Of a DNA stretch of 64,000 nucleotides, positions 55,684 through 64,000 are shown in pieces. How positions within the stretch are numbered: position 1 is the first letter of the stretch; the number at the start of each line of letters is the position of its first letter. The translations under genes were made by a program, and so were the position numbers. The stretch covers positions 6,159,501 through 6,223,500 of the forward strand of contig OY747702.1 of NCBI GenBank assembly GCA_963556495.2. Reading direction: 5' to 3'. Under the pieces are notes generated by a model, which did no database searches, had not been told where the DNA came from, and saw only the letters and a list, made by a program, of their open reading frames with translations. This DNA is from Valencia hispanica (taxonomy: Eukaryota > Chordata > Actinopteri > Cyprinodontiformes > Valenciidae).

Positions 55684-56102
55684 ATTGATAGTTTTTCATC
55701 GAGGAGGATGGAGGACCTCTTCCTAGACCATCCTTCAAACTTAAAATGAAGAAACAGGAAGTCTTTGGCAGTTTTGCTGGATCTGGATGGAGTGCTGCAA
55801 CTGAGACCTATGGCTGGTCTCTTCTGGTTGAAGAGTGGAACATCATACAGGATGGTCTGCAGAGTGCTTTGGGTAGTACTGTCCAGAGCATCATCCAGGC
55901 TGGCTCAATCGACGGCTGCATATTCAGAAGACAGTTGATTCTACCAGAGAGCACAGCCGATGCATCTAACCCCCCCCCATCCCCTATCCTCTGTAACATC
56001 TTCAAGCTCATCCACAAGAGCCACAATGTCACCAGCACTAAGGCAGATGTTGGATGTTGCATGGTGAATGCTGTCATGATCTTCAATGGTGTACACACAT
56101 GA
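55684..56102 (-). pseudogene. Possible PIF/Harbinger nuclease tail
   Basis: On the minus strand one frame reads SNICLSAGDIVALVDELEDV then TEDRGWG (about 56055-55975), which resembles the HNxC....GDI tail of DDE_Tnp_4 (Harbinger) nucleases; the preceding catalytic domain is not seen. Downstream (minus) the sequence is broken by stops. Confidence 0.3.
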
Positions 56103-56164
56103 AAATGTTATTTTACTGTTGCACTAGATTTTTAAATGAACCAATACATACACACATATATGTA

Positions 56165-57353
56165 ATCTCAGCAAAAAAAGAAAGGTCCCTTTTTCAGGAC
56201 TCTGTATTTCAACAATAATGTTGTAAAAATCCAAATAACTTTACAGATCTTCATTGTAAAAGGTTTAAACAATGTTTTCCATGCATGTTCAATTAACCAT
56301 AATCAATTAATTAACATGCACCTGTGGAATGGTCGTTAAGACCTTAACATCTTACAGAAAGTAGGCATTTTAGGTCACAGTTCTAAAAACGCAGGACACT
56401 AAAGAGAATTGTCTACCGACTGTGAAAAACACCCAAAGAAAGATGCCAAGGGTCCCTGCTCATCTGCGTGAACGTGCATTAGGCATGCTGCAGGGAGGCA
56501 TGAGGACTGCTGATGTGGCTAGGGCAATAAATTACCATGTCCGCACTGTGAGACGCCTAAGACAAGCGCTACAGGGAGACAGGAAGGACAGCTGATCATC
56601 CTCGCAGTGGAAGACCACGTGTAACAACACCTGCACAGGATCGGTACATCCGAATATCACACCTGCGTGACAGGTACAGGATGGCCACAACAACTGCCCG
56701 AGTCACACCAGGAACACAAAAATCCCTCCATCAGTGCTCAGACTGTCCTCAATAGGCTGAGAGAGGCTGGACTGAGGGCTTGTAGGCCTGTTGTAAGGCA
56801 GGTCCTTACCAGACATCACCAGCAACAACGCCGCCTATGGGCACAAACCCACCTTCACTGGACCAGACAGGAGTGGCAAAAAGTGCTCTTCACTGATGAG
56901 TCATGGTTTTGTCTCACCAGGGGTGATGGACGGATTCGTGTTTATCGTCGAAGGAATGAGCGTTACACCGAGGCCTGTACCCTGGAGCAGGATCGATTTG
57001 GAGGTGGGGGGTCCGTCATGGTCTGAGGCGGTATATCACATCACCATCGGACTGTGCTTGTTGTCATTGCAGGCAATCTCAATGCCTTGCGGTAAAGGGA
57101 AGACACCCTCCTCCCTCATGTGGTACCCTTTATGCATGCTCAGCTGGTGGCCACACCAAATATTGATTTTGAGCCTCCCTTTATTCAAGGACACATTATT
57201 CTATTTCTGTTAGTCACATGTCTGTGAAACATCTTTAGTTTATGTCTTATGGTGTTGACTCTTTTAGTGTTCATACAAATATTTACACACATTAAGTTTA
57301 CTGAAAGTAAAAACAGTTGAAAGTCAGAGGACGTTTCTTTTTTTGCTGAGTTT
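56165..57353 (+). mobile_element. Tc1-like element with internal deletion
   Basis: Terminal repeats CTCAGCAAAAAAAGAAAGG (left) and its near-complement TTTCTTTTTTTGCTGAG (right). The gene starts at ATG 56443 (MPRVPAHLRERALGMLQGGM, helix-turn-helix), has frame breaks near 56570 and 56690, and continues through ALTRHHQQQRRLWAQTH-type residues and VLFTDESWFCLTRGDGRIRV with the first catalytic Asp (56667-57026). The sequence then jumps from the region after GGGSVMV to the extreme C-terminus near 57120: the second Asp and the Glu are deleted. Not able to transpose by itself. Confidence 0.85.
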
Positions 57354-57522
57354 ATGTATAACACACACATATATGCTGTTTTTATTTTACCTCTTAATCA
57401 TGTAAAGCACCTTGAATCACCTTGTTGTTGAAGGTGTGCTATACAAATAAAATTGCCTTGCTATATATATATATATATATGAATATACATTCAGTTTGGT
57501 TGTGAAGCATCTCAGTTTTGTC

Positions 57523-57568
<46 letters not shown>
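57354..57568. repeat. LINE-type 3' end words and AT microsatellites
   Basis: GTAAAGCACCTTGAATCACC and GTGCTATACAAATAAAATTG (57400-57457) resemble a fish LINE 3' end. (TA)n lies at 57462-57480 and 57526-57568, the latter being the insertion site of the next element. Confidence 0.6.
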
Positions 57569-57571
<3 letters not shown>

Positions 57572-59182
57572 TACCGTTCAAAAGTTTGGGGTCACATTGA
57601 AATGTCCTTATTTTTGAAGGAAAAGCACTGTACTTTTCAATGAAGATAACTTTAAACTAGTCTTAACTTTAAAGAAATACACTCTATAGATTGCTAATGT
57701 GGTAAATGACTATTCTAGCTGCAAATGTCTGGTTTTTGGTGCAATATCTACATAGGTGTATAGAGGCCCATTTCCAGCAACTATCACTCCAGTGTTCTAA
57801 TGGTACAATGTGTTTGCTCATTGGCTCAGAAGGCTAATTGATGATTAGAAAACCCTTGTGCATTCATGTTCACACATCTGAAAACAGTTTAGCTCGGTAC
57901 AGAAGCTACAAAACTGACCTTCCTTTGAGCAGATTGAGTTTCTGGAGCATCACATTTGTGGGGTCAATTAAACGCTCAAAATGGCCAGAAAAAGAGAACT
58001 TTCATCTGAAACTCGACAGTCTATTCTTGTTCTTAGAAATGAAGGCTATTCCATGCGAGAAATTGCTAAGAAATTGTAGATTTCCTACAACGGTGTGTAC
58101 TACTCCCTTCAGAGGACAGCACAAACAGGCTCTAACCAGAGTAGAAAAAGAAGTGGGAGGCCGCGTTGCACAACTGAGCAAGAAGATAAGTACATTAGAG
58201 TCTCTAGTTTGAGAAACACATGCCTCACAGGTCCCCAACTGGCATCTTCATTAAATAGTACCCGCAAACACCAGTGTCAACATCTACAGTGAAGAGGCGG
58301 CTGCGGGATTCTGGGCTTCAGGGCAGAGTGGCAAAGAAAAAGCCATATCTGAGACTGGCCAATAAAAGAAAAAGATTAATATGGGCAAAAGAACACAGAC
58401 ATTGGACAGAGGAAGACTGGAAAAAAGTGTTGTGGATGGATGAATCCAAGTTTGAGGTGTTTGGATCACAAAGAAGAACGTTTGTGAGACGCAGAACAAC
58501 TGAAAAGATGCTGGAAGAATGCCTGACGCCATCTGTTAAGCATGGTGGAGGTAATGTGATGGTCTGGGGTTGCTTTGGTGCTGGTAAGGTGGGAGATTTG
58601 TACAGGGTAAAAGGGATTCTGAATAAGGAAGGCTATCACTCCATTTTGCAACGCCATGCCATACCCAGTGGACAGCGCTTGATTGGAGCCAATTTCATCC
58701 TACAACAGGACAATGACCCAAAACACACCTCCAAATTGTGCAAGAACTATTTAGAGAAGAAGCAGGCAGCTGGTATTCTATCGGTAATGGAGTGGCCAGC
58801 GCAGTCACCAGATTTGAACCCCATTGAGCTGTTGTGGGAGCAGCTTGACCGTATGGTACGCAAGAAGTGCCCATCCAACCAATCCAAATTGTGGGAGCTG
58901 CTTCTAGAAGCGTGGGGTGCAATTTCTCCAGATTACCTCAACAAATTAACAGCTAGAATGCCAAAGGTCTGCAATGCTGTAATTGCTGCAAATGGAGGAT
59001 TCTTTGACGAAAGCAAAGTTTGATGTAAAAAAAATCTTATTTCAAATACAAATCATTATTTCTAACCTTGTCAATGTCTTGACTCTATTTTCTATTCATT
59101 TCACAACGTATGGTGGTGAATAAGTGTGACTTTTCATGGAAAACACAAAATTGTTTGGGTGACCCCAAACTTTTGAACGGTA

Positions 59183-59185
<3 letters not shown>
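57569..59185 (+). mobile_element. Tc1-like element, both terminal repeats intact
   Basis: 1617 bp, perfect terminal inverted repeats of about 27 bp starting CACTACCGTTCAAAAGTTTG, inserted at TA within a TA repeat (57567-57568, 59186-59187). The transposase gene (57981-59023) is broken only by one stop and one frameshift. Confidence 0.95.
57981..59023 (+). pseudogene. Tc1 transposase (DD34E), nearly intact
   Basis: ATG 57981: MARKRELSSETRQSILVLRN, a paired-like helix-turn-helix, TAG at 58077-58079, same frame onward (SRKRSGRPRCTTEQEDKYIR, GRPR AT-hook-like linker) to about 58265, where a small indel shifts the frame. The rest is continuous: STSTVKRRLRDSGLQGRVAK, KVLWMDESKFEVFG (Asp 1), QQDNDPKHTSKLC (Asp 2), SPDLNPIELLWEQL (Glu), ending FFDESKV. 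Usual fish Tc1 transposases are about 340 residues; this would be similar. The function of the family is cut-and-paste at TA in the nucleus. Confidence 0.92.
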
Positions 59186-59225
<40 letters not shown>

Positions 59226-59308
59226 ATAATTTATAAATATAATTTATATATTTATACTATATAATTTATATATTTATACTATATAATTTATATATTTATA
59301 CTATATAT
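59186..59308. repeat. AT microsatellite and 22-bp AT-rich tandem repeat
   Basis: (TA)n 59186-59219, then about three units of CTATATAATTTATATATTTATA. Confidence 0.85.
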
Positions 59309-59539
59309 CCCTTCTTAGCCATTGGCTACATTTGTTTCCAATTTAACAACAGGTCTAGAAATGTAATACTATTTCTGATAATTATTTGTTTCATTAGATG
59401 TTGTCATGGCTGGTATAGATGCAGGGCCCGTCTGTATTCTGGACCCACCCGTGATCCAAATTCTGGTGGGATTCTATTGTCCTGAATTTAATGGTGTTCG
59501 ATATTTGTGCGCAGCATGGTGATACCTTTGAGCTGGACG
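59309..59539. other. Non-coding sequence
   Basis: No feature recognised. Confidence 0.4.
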
Positions 59540-60840
59540 CAGGGGCGCTGCTAAGGATTTTCCCATGAAAAGAATCTTGACAGGGCCCCCAACACAACTG
59601 AGACTTTTTTCATATTAATTTACATAAAATCATGCGGTTTTATCGTACTTTGACTATCATTCTCATATTTTTAAGTCAATCAGACAATTGAACTCCATCC
59701 CATGTCCACACCCGTAATTTGTCCTCTGTTATACTGCACTACTTCAGTACTGTATAATGTACATACTGTGCATAGCTGTACATGTGTCATATAGTGTATT
59801 CACAGATATTTATATTTGTATGTATGTACTGTACATATTTGTACTGTATACTGGCAATGATAAAGTTAATCTAATCTAACCTAATATTTTTAACATGACA
59901 GTTGAAATGTAACGGAAACACTGAGCACTCTTAATACAATGAAATGTATTTATATTTATTTGCTTTAACACTGATACTGACATTTAAAAAAAAAACTCTT
60001 CAATTTAAAAAACAGGAATTACAATCTGTGGTGAAAAAAAAATCTCAGCAAGAAAAACACCACCATAAAACAAAATGGCCATATAAAATTTCTACTAATT
60101 TAAGCAGAACTTGCATAACATACTATATCAAAGAATGGCCAAGCTATAACATAGCTGAGTCTGAGTTACTCTTTCCACATCATTTCTAATCTTGTCCTTG
60201 CTCAACATTTCTAAACAAAAGTCCGACGACTTTTTCAGCTGCAAAATCATTAATTAAATCTTTGAAGTCGAGCTCTCTAGCCAACTCGCTCTCAATGGAA
60301 ACCATAGCAAGACTGCAAAGCCTTTCTTGAGACATTGTTGACCTCAAGTAGTTTATCAGTTTTAATTTGCTCCCCACCAGCAACAGTCACTGGCAGTGTG
60401 CTAAATAAACGCAAAGCAATGAACACTTCTCCAAAGATTCTTTGCAGCTGCAGCTTACAAATAGAATTTAGGAGTTCAAGAGGTGACAGGTGAGGGGGGA
60501 AGTTGGAAGCATATACACGGTTTAGGTGTCTTACTTGATTTTCAAAATCAGGACTTAGATCACTAGAATACTTAGTGATCAGTGGTTGGCACACAGAAGA
60601 GATTTTGTCCTCATTAATCTGCCCAACTTTCAGAACCGCATAAAACTCGTTCACAATATCAGCAATTCTCTCAGACATTAATGTGTTGCCATTAAACTAA
60701 TACTAATAGTCGCTCACCTTCTTCTTCATGTGGGAGCGCAGGGGCTGATTCAGGGGATGCTGGAGTTAGGGGTTGGGAGACATCCGGACCAGTTGCTGGT
60801 GCTGGTTCACTTGACTCTGTTCAGGACAAGGCACGATTTT
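59540..60840 (-). mobile_element. hAT element remnant (ZMYM1-like transposase family)
   Basis: Left terminus CAGGGGCGCTGCTAAGGATT at 59540. The transposase C-terminus is on the minus strand (60678-60186). Minus-strand sequence 60840-60720 could be a Pro/Ser/Ala-rich N-terminal exon (ESSEPAPATG, then PEDVSQPLTPAS-like). The central domain is missing, as is the opposite terminus. Confidence 0.65.
60186..60678 (-). pseudogene. hAT transposase C-terminal region
   Basis: Minus strand: MSERIADIVNEFYAVLKVGQ, PLITKYSSDLSPDFENQVRH, FIALRLFSTLPVTVAGGE, a frame change near 60375, then LKLINYLRSTMSQERLCSLA, MVSIESELARELDFKDLIND and a stop near 60186. The L.STLPVTVA.GER..S.LKLIK..LRSTM.QERL..L pattern is the hAT dimerisation region. 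Residues between VTVA and LKL are degraded. Confidence 0.85.
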
Positions 60841-61029
60841 GATAAAGTGCGTTTGACTGCATTGAACATTTAACTAAAACTGTGTATTATTATTTTTTCC
60901 AGCATTTTCTTCACCTAATATGGGGAGAAAATTGAGTTTGCTTATCATGCACTTTTAAGTGCATTGCATTTGACTGTTCAGAACGATCGAGACATCATTT
61001 TGATAGAGGCAAGGCCAACTGATAGTGTA
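60841..61029. other. Non-coding sequence
   Basis: No feature recognised; lies between the hAT remnant and L2. Confidence 0.4.
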
Positions 61030-61737
61030 TATTTCAATTCAGTTCAATTCAGTTTATTTATATAGCGCCAATTCACAACAGATGTCATCTCAAGGCACTT
61101 AACAAGAAGTCATTTCAATACATTTATACAAACATTCCAATCAGTTAAAAAGTTTCCTATTTAAGGAATCCCAGCAGATTGCGTCAGTCATTGGCGTGAG
61201 GTGGCAGACTTTCCAACCACAGCAAACCTTCAGCAATCCCTCATACTGAGCAAGCATGTAGCGACGGTGGAGAGGAAAAACTCCCCTTTAACAGGAAGAA
61301 ACCTCCAACAGAACCAGGCTCAGTAGGAGCGGCCATCTGCCACGACCGTCTGGGGGTTTGAGAAGACAGAGCAGAGACACAGAAGGAACAGAAGATCTGA
61401 TATAAGAGAACTTTCTATGTTACAGAAAGTAAAAAGTTAATAACAGGACACAGTGGATGTTCAGTTACTGGGGGGATCATCCCAGTCGATGCCCCCCGTC
61501 CAACAGGGCATTGCAGCCAAGCAGGATACCAGACCAGGTATATCTTCTATGGAGAGAAAAACACTGAGAGAAAACAAAGTTAACAGTCGAAATAACAGAA
61601 TGTACTGTAATAAAACTGGAGAGTAGTAGGAGAAAAGGAAGTAGCAGAGTGAGTGTCCTCCAGCAGTCTAAGCCTATAGCAGCATAACTACAGAGCTAGC
61701 TCAGGATGACCTAAGCGACTCTAACTATAAGCTTTAT
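61030..61737 (-). mobile_element. L2 LINE 3' fragment
   Basis: Tail at 61030-61070 (TTCAATTCAGTTTATTTATA, GCGCCAATTCACAAC); ends at the stop-codon region of the RT frame (AAGCTTTATA). Close to copies at 14885 and 26168. Confidence 0.92.
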
Positions 61738-61744
61738 ATAACAG

Positions 61745-62370
61745 CTTATACCATGGTCTGGGTGAATACTCGATTCTGATTGGCTGGAGGGTGTAGGTTA
61801 AAAAGTAATAATGTACACCTAGGAAAGGCGTCCCGTCAAATAGTCTGATGACAGTTCTTAATCATTGCTGGCTCAAACGCTAGATGGTAACCATGGCAAC
61901 GGAGACTCAACGTTATGTCACAGTTGACTCATCGCGACAGCAAGACAGACAAAACATTAGTGATTTTATAATTTCTTTTAACTTATTTTCTGAGTTTGAC
62001 AACTTTGAAGACTGGGATGCAGCAGAAGAAAAAGGGAATATGAAAAGAAAAAGGAGAAGCGACACAAGGTCGGGTCGCTGTGGCTACGTTGCTTGGCACC
62101 GCCTGTATATGGGAGATATTAAGTAGTGCGCTCGACTCATGAAAATAAAAACCCTCACGATTTTAACTCTAAAACACATTAAAGTAATATTAATTGATTA
62201 AATACTTCTTTCTTTCGTAAGTGGCCATGGTATAAGCGGGATAATGCCCTTCGAGGTGTCCATTAACAGAAATTAAGGGACTTTGCGGAAGCAAACGTCC
62301 TCCGCGAACCGTTCACGCCTCCGCATCGTCCATTAATTTCTGTTAATGGACACCTCGTCGGGCATTATCC
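61745..62370. mobile_element. Unclassified terminal-repeat element with long hairpin
   Basis: CTTATACCATGG (61745-61756) is matched by CCATGGTATAAG (62225-62236), followed by a 37-bp-arm hairpin (62239-62370). In between, an 80-codon frame starts at ATG 61884 or the better-placed ATG in ACCATGG (61893): TETQRYVTVDSSRQQDRQNI, then an acidic stretch and KRKRRS basic stretch. I do not recognise it; it could be a first exon of a transposon gene or chance. Confidence 0.5.
62239..62370. repeat. 37-bp-arm inverted repeat, two mismatches
   Basis: Left arm 62239-62275 and right arm 62334-62370, containing GAGGTGTCCATTAACAGAAA and its complement; the loop is 58 nt, GC-richer, with its own short CGGA/TCCG pairings. 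Confidence 0.9.
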
Positions 62371-62910
62371 TTTACATGTTTAACTGCATTGATTAGTGAC
62401 CTAAAACAGAGAAAATGAAAAATTCGGGGGTTCTTGAGCCAACATAGGGAGATATTTAGCCAAGCTATCTTGACCACCTTAGCCTAATATTACAAGTTCG
62501 CTACCTGCGCGGTCCACTAACAATTTAGGCCTACTTACAAACCCACCTTTTCTTGTGAAATATTGGGTAACATACTGTCGATCCTTTGCCTCTTTCACTT
62601 CTCTTACTTTTTTCTCTTTGCGTTTTTTGACTTCAAGATTTTGGAGACATTTTGACTTCCTCTTCCGTCACAGCTACAGCTGTAAGTGAAGTGAAGCGGT
62701 TTGTGTTGCCTGGATACAATTTGGGCGGACTGAACCATTTGATGATAATCGAGAGGGGGAGAGGGGCCCATGGACGTTTGTGTCTCCTAAACAAATACAT
62801 TTTTAGACACCAGTAAACAGCAAATACAAATAATTTAAAGTTAATAATTTTTACTATCAAATATTTTTTTTAGCACCACCATTTTATTGGGGGCTTCTTT
62901 GGGCCCCCTC
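62371..62910. other. Non-coding sequence
   Basis: No gene recognised; short frame at 62633-62860 on the minus strand without similarity. Confidence 0.4.
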
Positions 62911-63192
62911 TTAAGCCGCGTTCACACCGGTCAGCGCGTCCAGGCAGCAGGGCAGCTAGATTACATGCAAGTCTATAGTATCTACGCATCTAGTGGGCGC
63001 CAAACTGCCAAGCAGCAAGTCGCGCGCGTCGGCGCAGCTGGCATCAGCGCGTCCACGCGGCTGATCCCCCGACGGTCCGACGGTCCGTCGGGGCGTCTGC
63101 TGCTCAAGTTGGGAAAATTGAACTTTCGGGCAGCAGACGCGCGGCGTCAACCAATCAGAGCGACTCGTTGTACTGAAGTAGTAACTCCTTCC

Positions 63193-63355
63193 ATGGGGGA
63201 ATCGGCAAATTTTTTATTCAAGATTTTTTTCCTGTCTTTTTTTCCTGTCTTTTTTTCCTGTCTTTTTTTCCTGTCTTTTTTCCTGTCTTTTTACAAAGAC
63301 AGGAAGAGATCGGATCTGATTTGGAGGGAGATATCGGAGGATATTGGAGTGCCAG
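63193..63355 (+). CDS. MADF-domain protein, exon 1
   Basis: ATG 63193 (CCATGGG context), 54 codons plus one base, donor GTAAGC. The last 23 residues, YKDRKRSDLIWREISEDIGV then P, are the first half of a MADF domain (conserved Tyr-Lys-Asp and W-x-x-I/V pattern). The preceding residues are Phe/Leu-rich because a 13-bp T-rich repeat has expanded (63224-63286), replacing the usual N-terminal helix (expected: a segment ending in PxLYD). So this start is doubtful. Confidence 0.6.
63224..63286. repeat. 13-bp T-rich tandem repeat in MADF exon 1
   Basis: Five copies of T7-CCTGTC (the last with six T). The unit is not a multiple of three, so copy number changes the frame. The last copy forms a 9-bp-arm hairpin CCTGTCTTT-TTAC-AAAGACAGG (63282-63303). 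Confidence 0.92.
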
Positions 63356-63491
63356 GTAAGCAGTTAAACATAGAAAAAAATATTTTTTCTTTTAACTTTC
63401 TTGTTATGTTAGCTAACGCTACGCTAGCCAAAAGCGGTTAGGGCAACTACGGTACTAAATACGCATTACCAGTTTCCCATTGTGTATTTAG

Positions 63492-63752
63492 ACGAGATCT
63501 GCAAAAAACAGTGGAAGACATTGAGGGACACATATATCAGGCAGAGCAGAAAGGAGAAAGAGAGAAGGAAGAGCGGAGCAGAAGGAGGGAAAGTGCAGAA
63601 ATGGAAGTACCTCTCTGTCCTGTCCTTCCTCGAACCCTTCATCGCCCCCCGCGAAACATCGAGCAACATGGGGGTCGAGGAGGAGCAGGCGGAGGGGTAC
63701 GACCACCCAGAGGAGCCAGAAGAAGAAGCAGCAGGGCGGTTAGAGGCAGAAG
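63492..63752 (+). CDS. MADF-domain protein, exon 2
   Basis: 261 nt, phase 1 to phase 1, acceptor TGTGTATTTAG and donor GTTGGT. With the G from 63355 it starts at Asp: DEICKKQWKTLRDTYIRQSR, KEKERRKSG, KWKYLSVLSFLEPFI: the second half of the MADF domain (C-K-x-x-W-x-x-L-R-D-x-Y and W-x-Y...L.FL). An acidic tail follows (EEEQAEGYDHPEEPEEEAAG). MADF is a Myb/SANT-like DNA-binding domain. Splice phase agreement across both introns and the full motif support a real exon pair. Confidence 0.85.
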
Positions 63753-63977
63753 GTTGGTGATTTTGAGAAGAAAACCCAGACATAGTGGCACACTAACACA
63801 CACAAAAACGTGCTCAGAAACATGAAAGTAATTATTGTAAAGCTGAAACCTACATCATTTTGCTACTACAAAGTTTTGCTATTTATTATTAGTGCTAGCA
63901 GTAGAAGTAGTATTTGTGATCTTGGTATAAAGCATAATAAACAGGAGGGTCAATAATATTCCTTTCTGTCTTGACAG

Positions 63978-64000
63978 ATCCAGCTAACATGGAGGCAGGT
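63978..64000 (+). CDS. MADF-domain protein, start of exon 3
   Basis: After the acceptor CTGTCTTGACAG: AT then CCA GCT AAC ATG GAG GCA GGT; with the G from 63752 it reads DPANMEAG. Phase 1 fits. The window ends here. Confidence 0.55.

Larger units (their letters stand above)
62914..64000 (+). mobile_element. Candidate PIF/Harbinger element, left part
   Basis: Begins AGCCGCGTTCACACCGG after TTA (62911-62913), the style of PIF/Harbinger ends (TTA/TAA duplication), followed by GC-rich subterminal repeats with GCAGCAG/GCGCG words and a hairpin CCCCGACGG/CCGTCGGGG (63067-63093). A MADF-domain gene starts 280 bp in. PIF/Harbinger transposons encode a nuclease plus a Myb/MADF-like DNA-binding partner; the nuclease would lie beyond the window. 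Alternative: a host MADF gene with a GC-rich promoter. Confidence 0.45.

Noticed and set aside
1..64000. CRISPR array, bacterial operon, rRNA or viral defence island
   Set aside because: No direct-repeat/spacer pattern, no prokaryotic gene arrangement; repeats are eukaryotic transposons and microsatellites.

Overview
The window looks like nuclear DNA of a teleost fish. Evidence: introns with GT/AG boundaries, L2, Rex1, Tc1, hAT, BEL/Pao and Ty3/Gypsy elements of fish type, a tRNA-derived SINE, many short terminal-inverted-repeat elements and AT/CA microsatellites. There is no bacterial gene organisation, CRISPR array or rRNA. Species cannot be read from the sequence; a percomorph-like fish is a guess from repeat types.

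Host content is small. (1) About 1.6-18.5 kb, plus strand: 3' exons of an acidic, alanine/valine/proline-rich repeat protein. An 18-nt microexon (1660-1677), a 219-nt exon (9998-10216) and a 1163-nt exon holding a 39-bp coding tandem repeat (12562-13724) join in compatible phases to a last exon whose first codon is TAA (14449). Its 3'UTR is split by a 2.8-kb hAT element. The gene is not identified. (2) 29.6-30.8 kb, minus strand: the last four coding exons of cytosolic-type histidyl-tRNA synthetase, with clean splice sites, but cut off on the upstream side by an L2 LINE fragment; no earlier exons were recognised. (3) 63.2-64.0 kb, plus strand: the start of a MADF-domain gene running off the right edge, probably the DNA-binding partner gene of a PIF/Harbinger transposon.

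The rest is mostly nested mobile DNA. From left to right: hAT MITE and SINE (2.0-2.6 kb); Tc1 ends (5.7-6.1 kb); two TTAA-target elements (6.7-8.8 kb); hAT containing L2 and a 40-bp satellite (14.8-17.6 kb); Tc1 and L2 fragments (18.6-21.4 kb); L2, Rex1, L2 and SINE in one block (22.9-27.4 kb); a palindrome-rich Harbinger-like stretch (27.5-28.5 kb); hAT inside an L2 tail (32.4-34.3 kb); a Ty3/Gypsy chromodomain element with an L2 inside its gag (36.5-43.5 kb); a BEL/Pao element inside Rex1-like sequence (44.8-53.4 kb); hAT MITE (54.5 kb); two Tc1 elements (56.2-59.2 kb); a hAT transposase remnant (59.5-60.8 kb); L2 (61.0 kb); a long hairpin element (61.7-62.4 kb).

Many insertions have perfect target-site duplications, so their relative ages can be ordered. 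All recognised transposon coding regions except the MADF exons carry stops, frameshifts or deletions. I see no convincing new multi-gene system. The best leads are the truncated hars exons, the uncharacterised repeat-protein gene, and the right-edge MADF/Harbinger unit.
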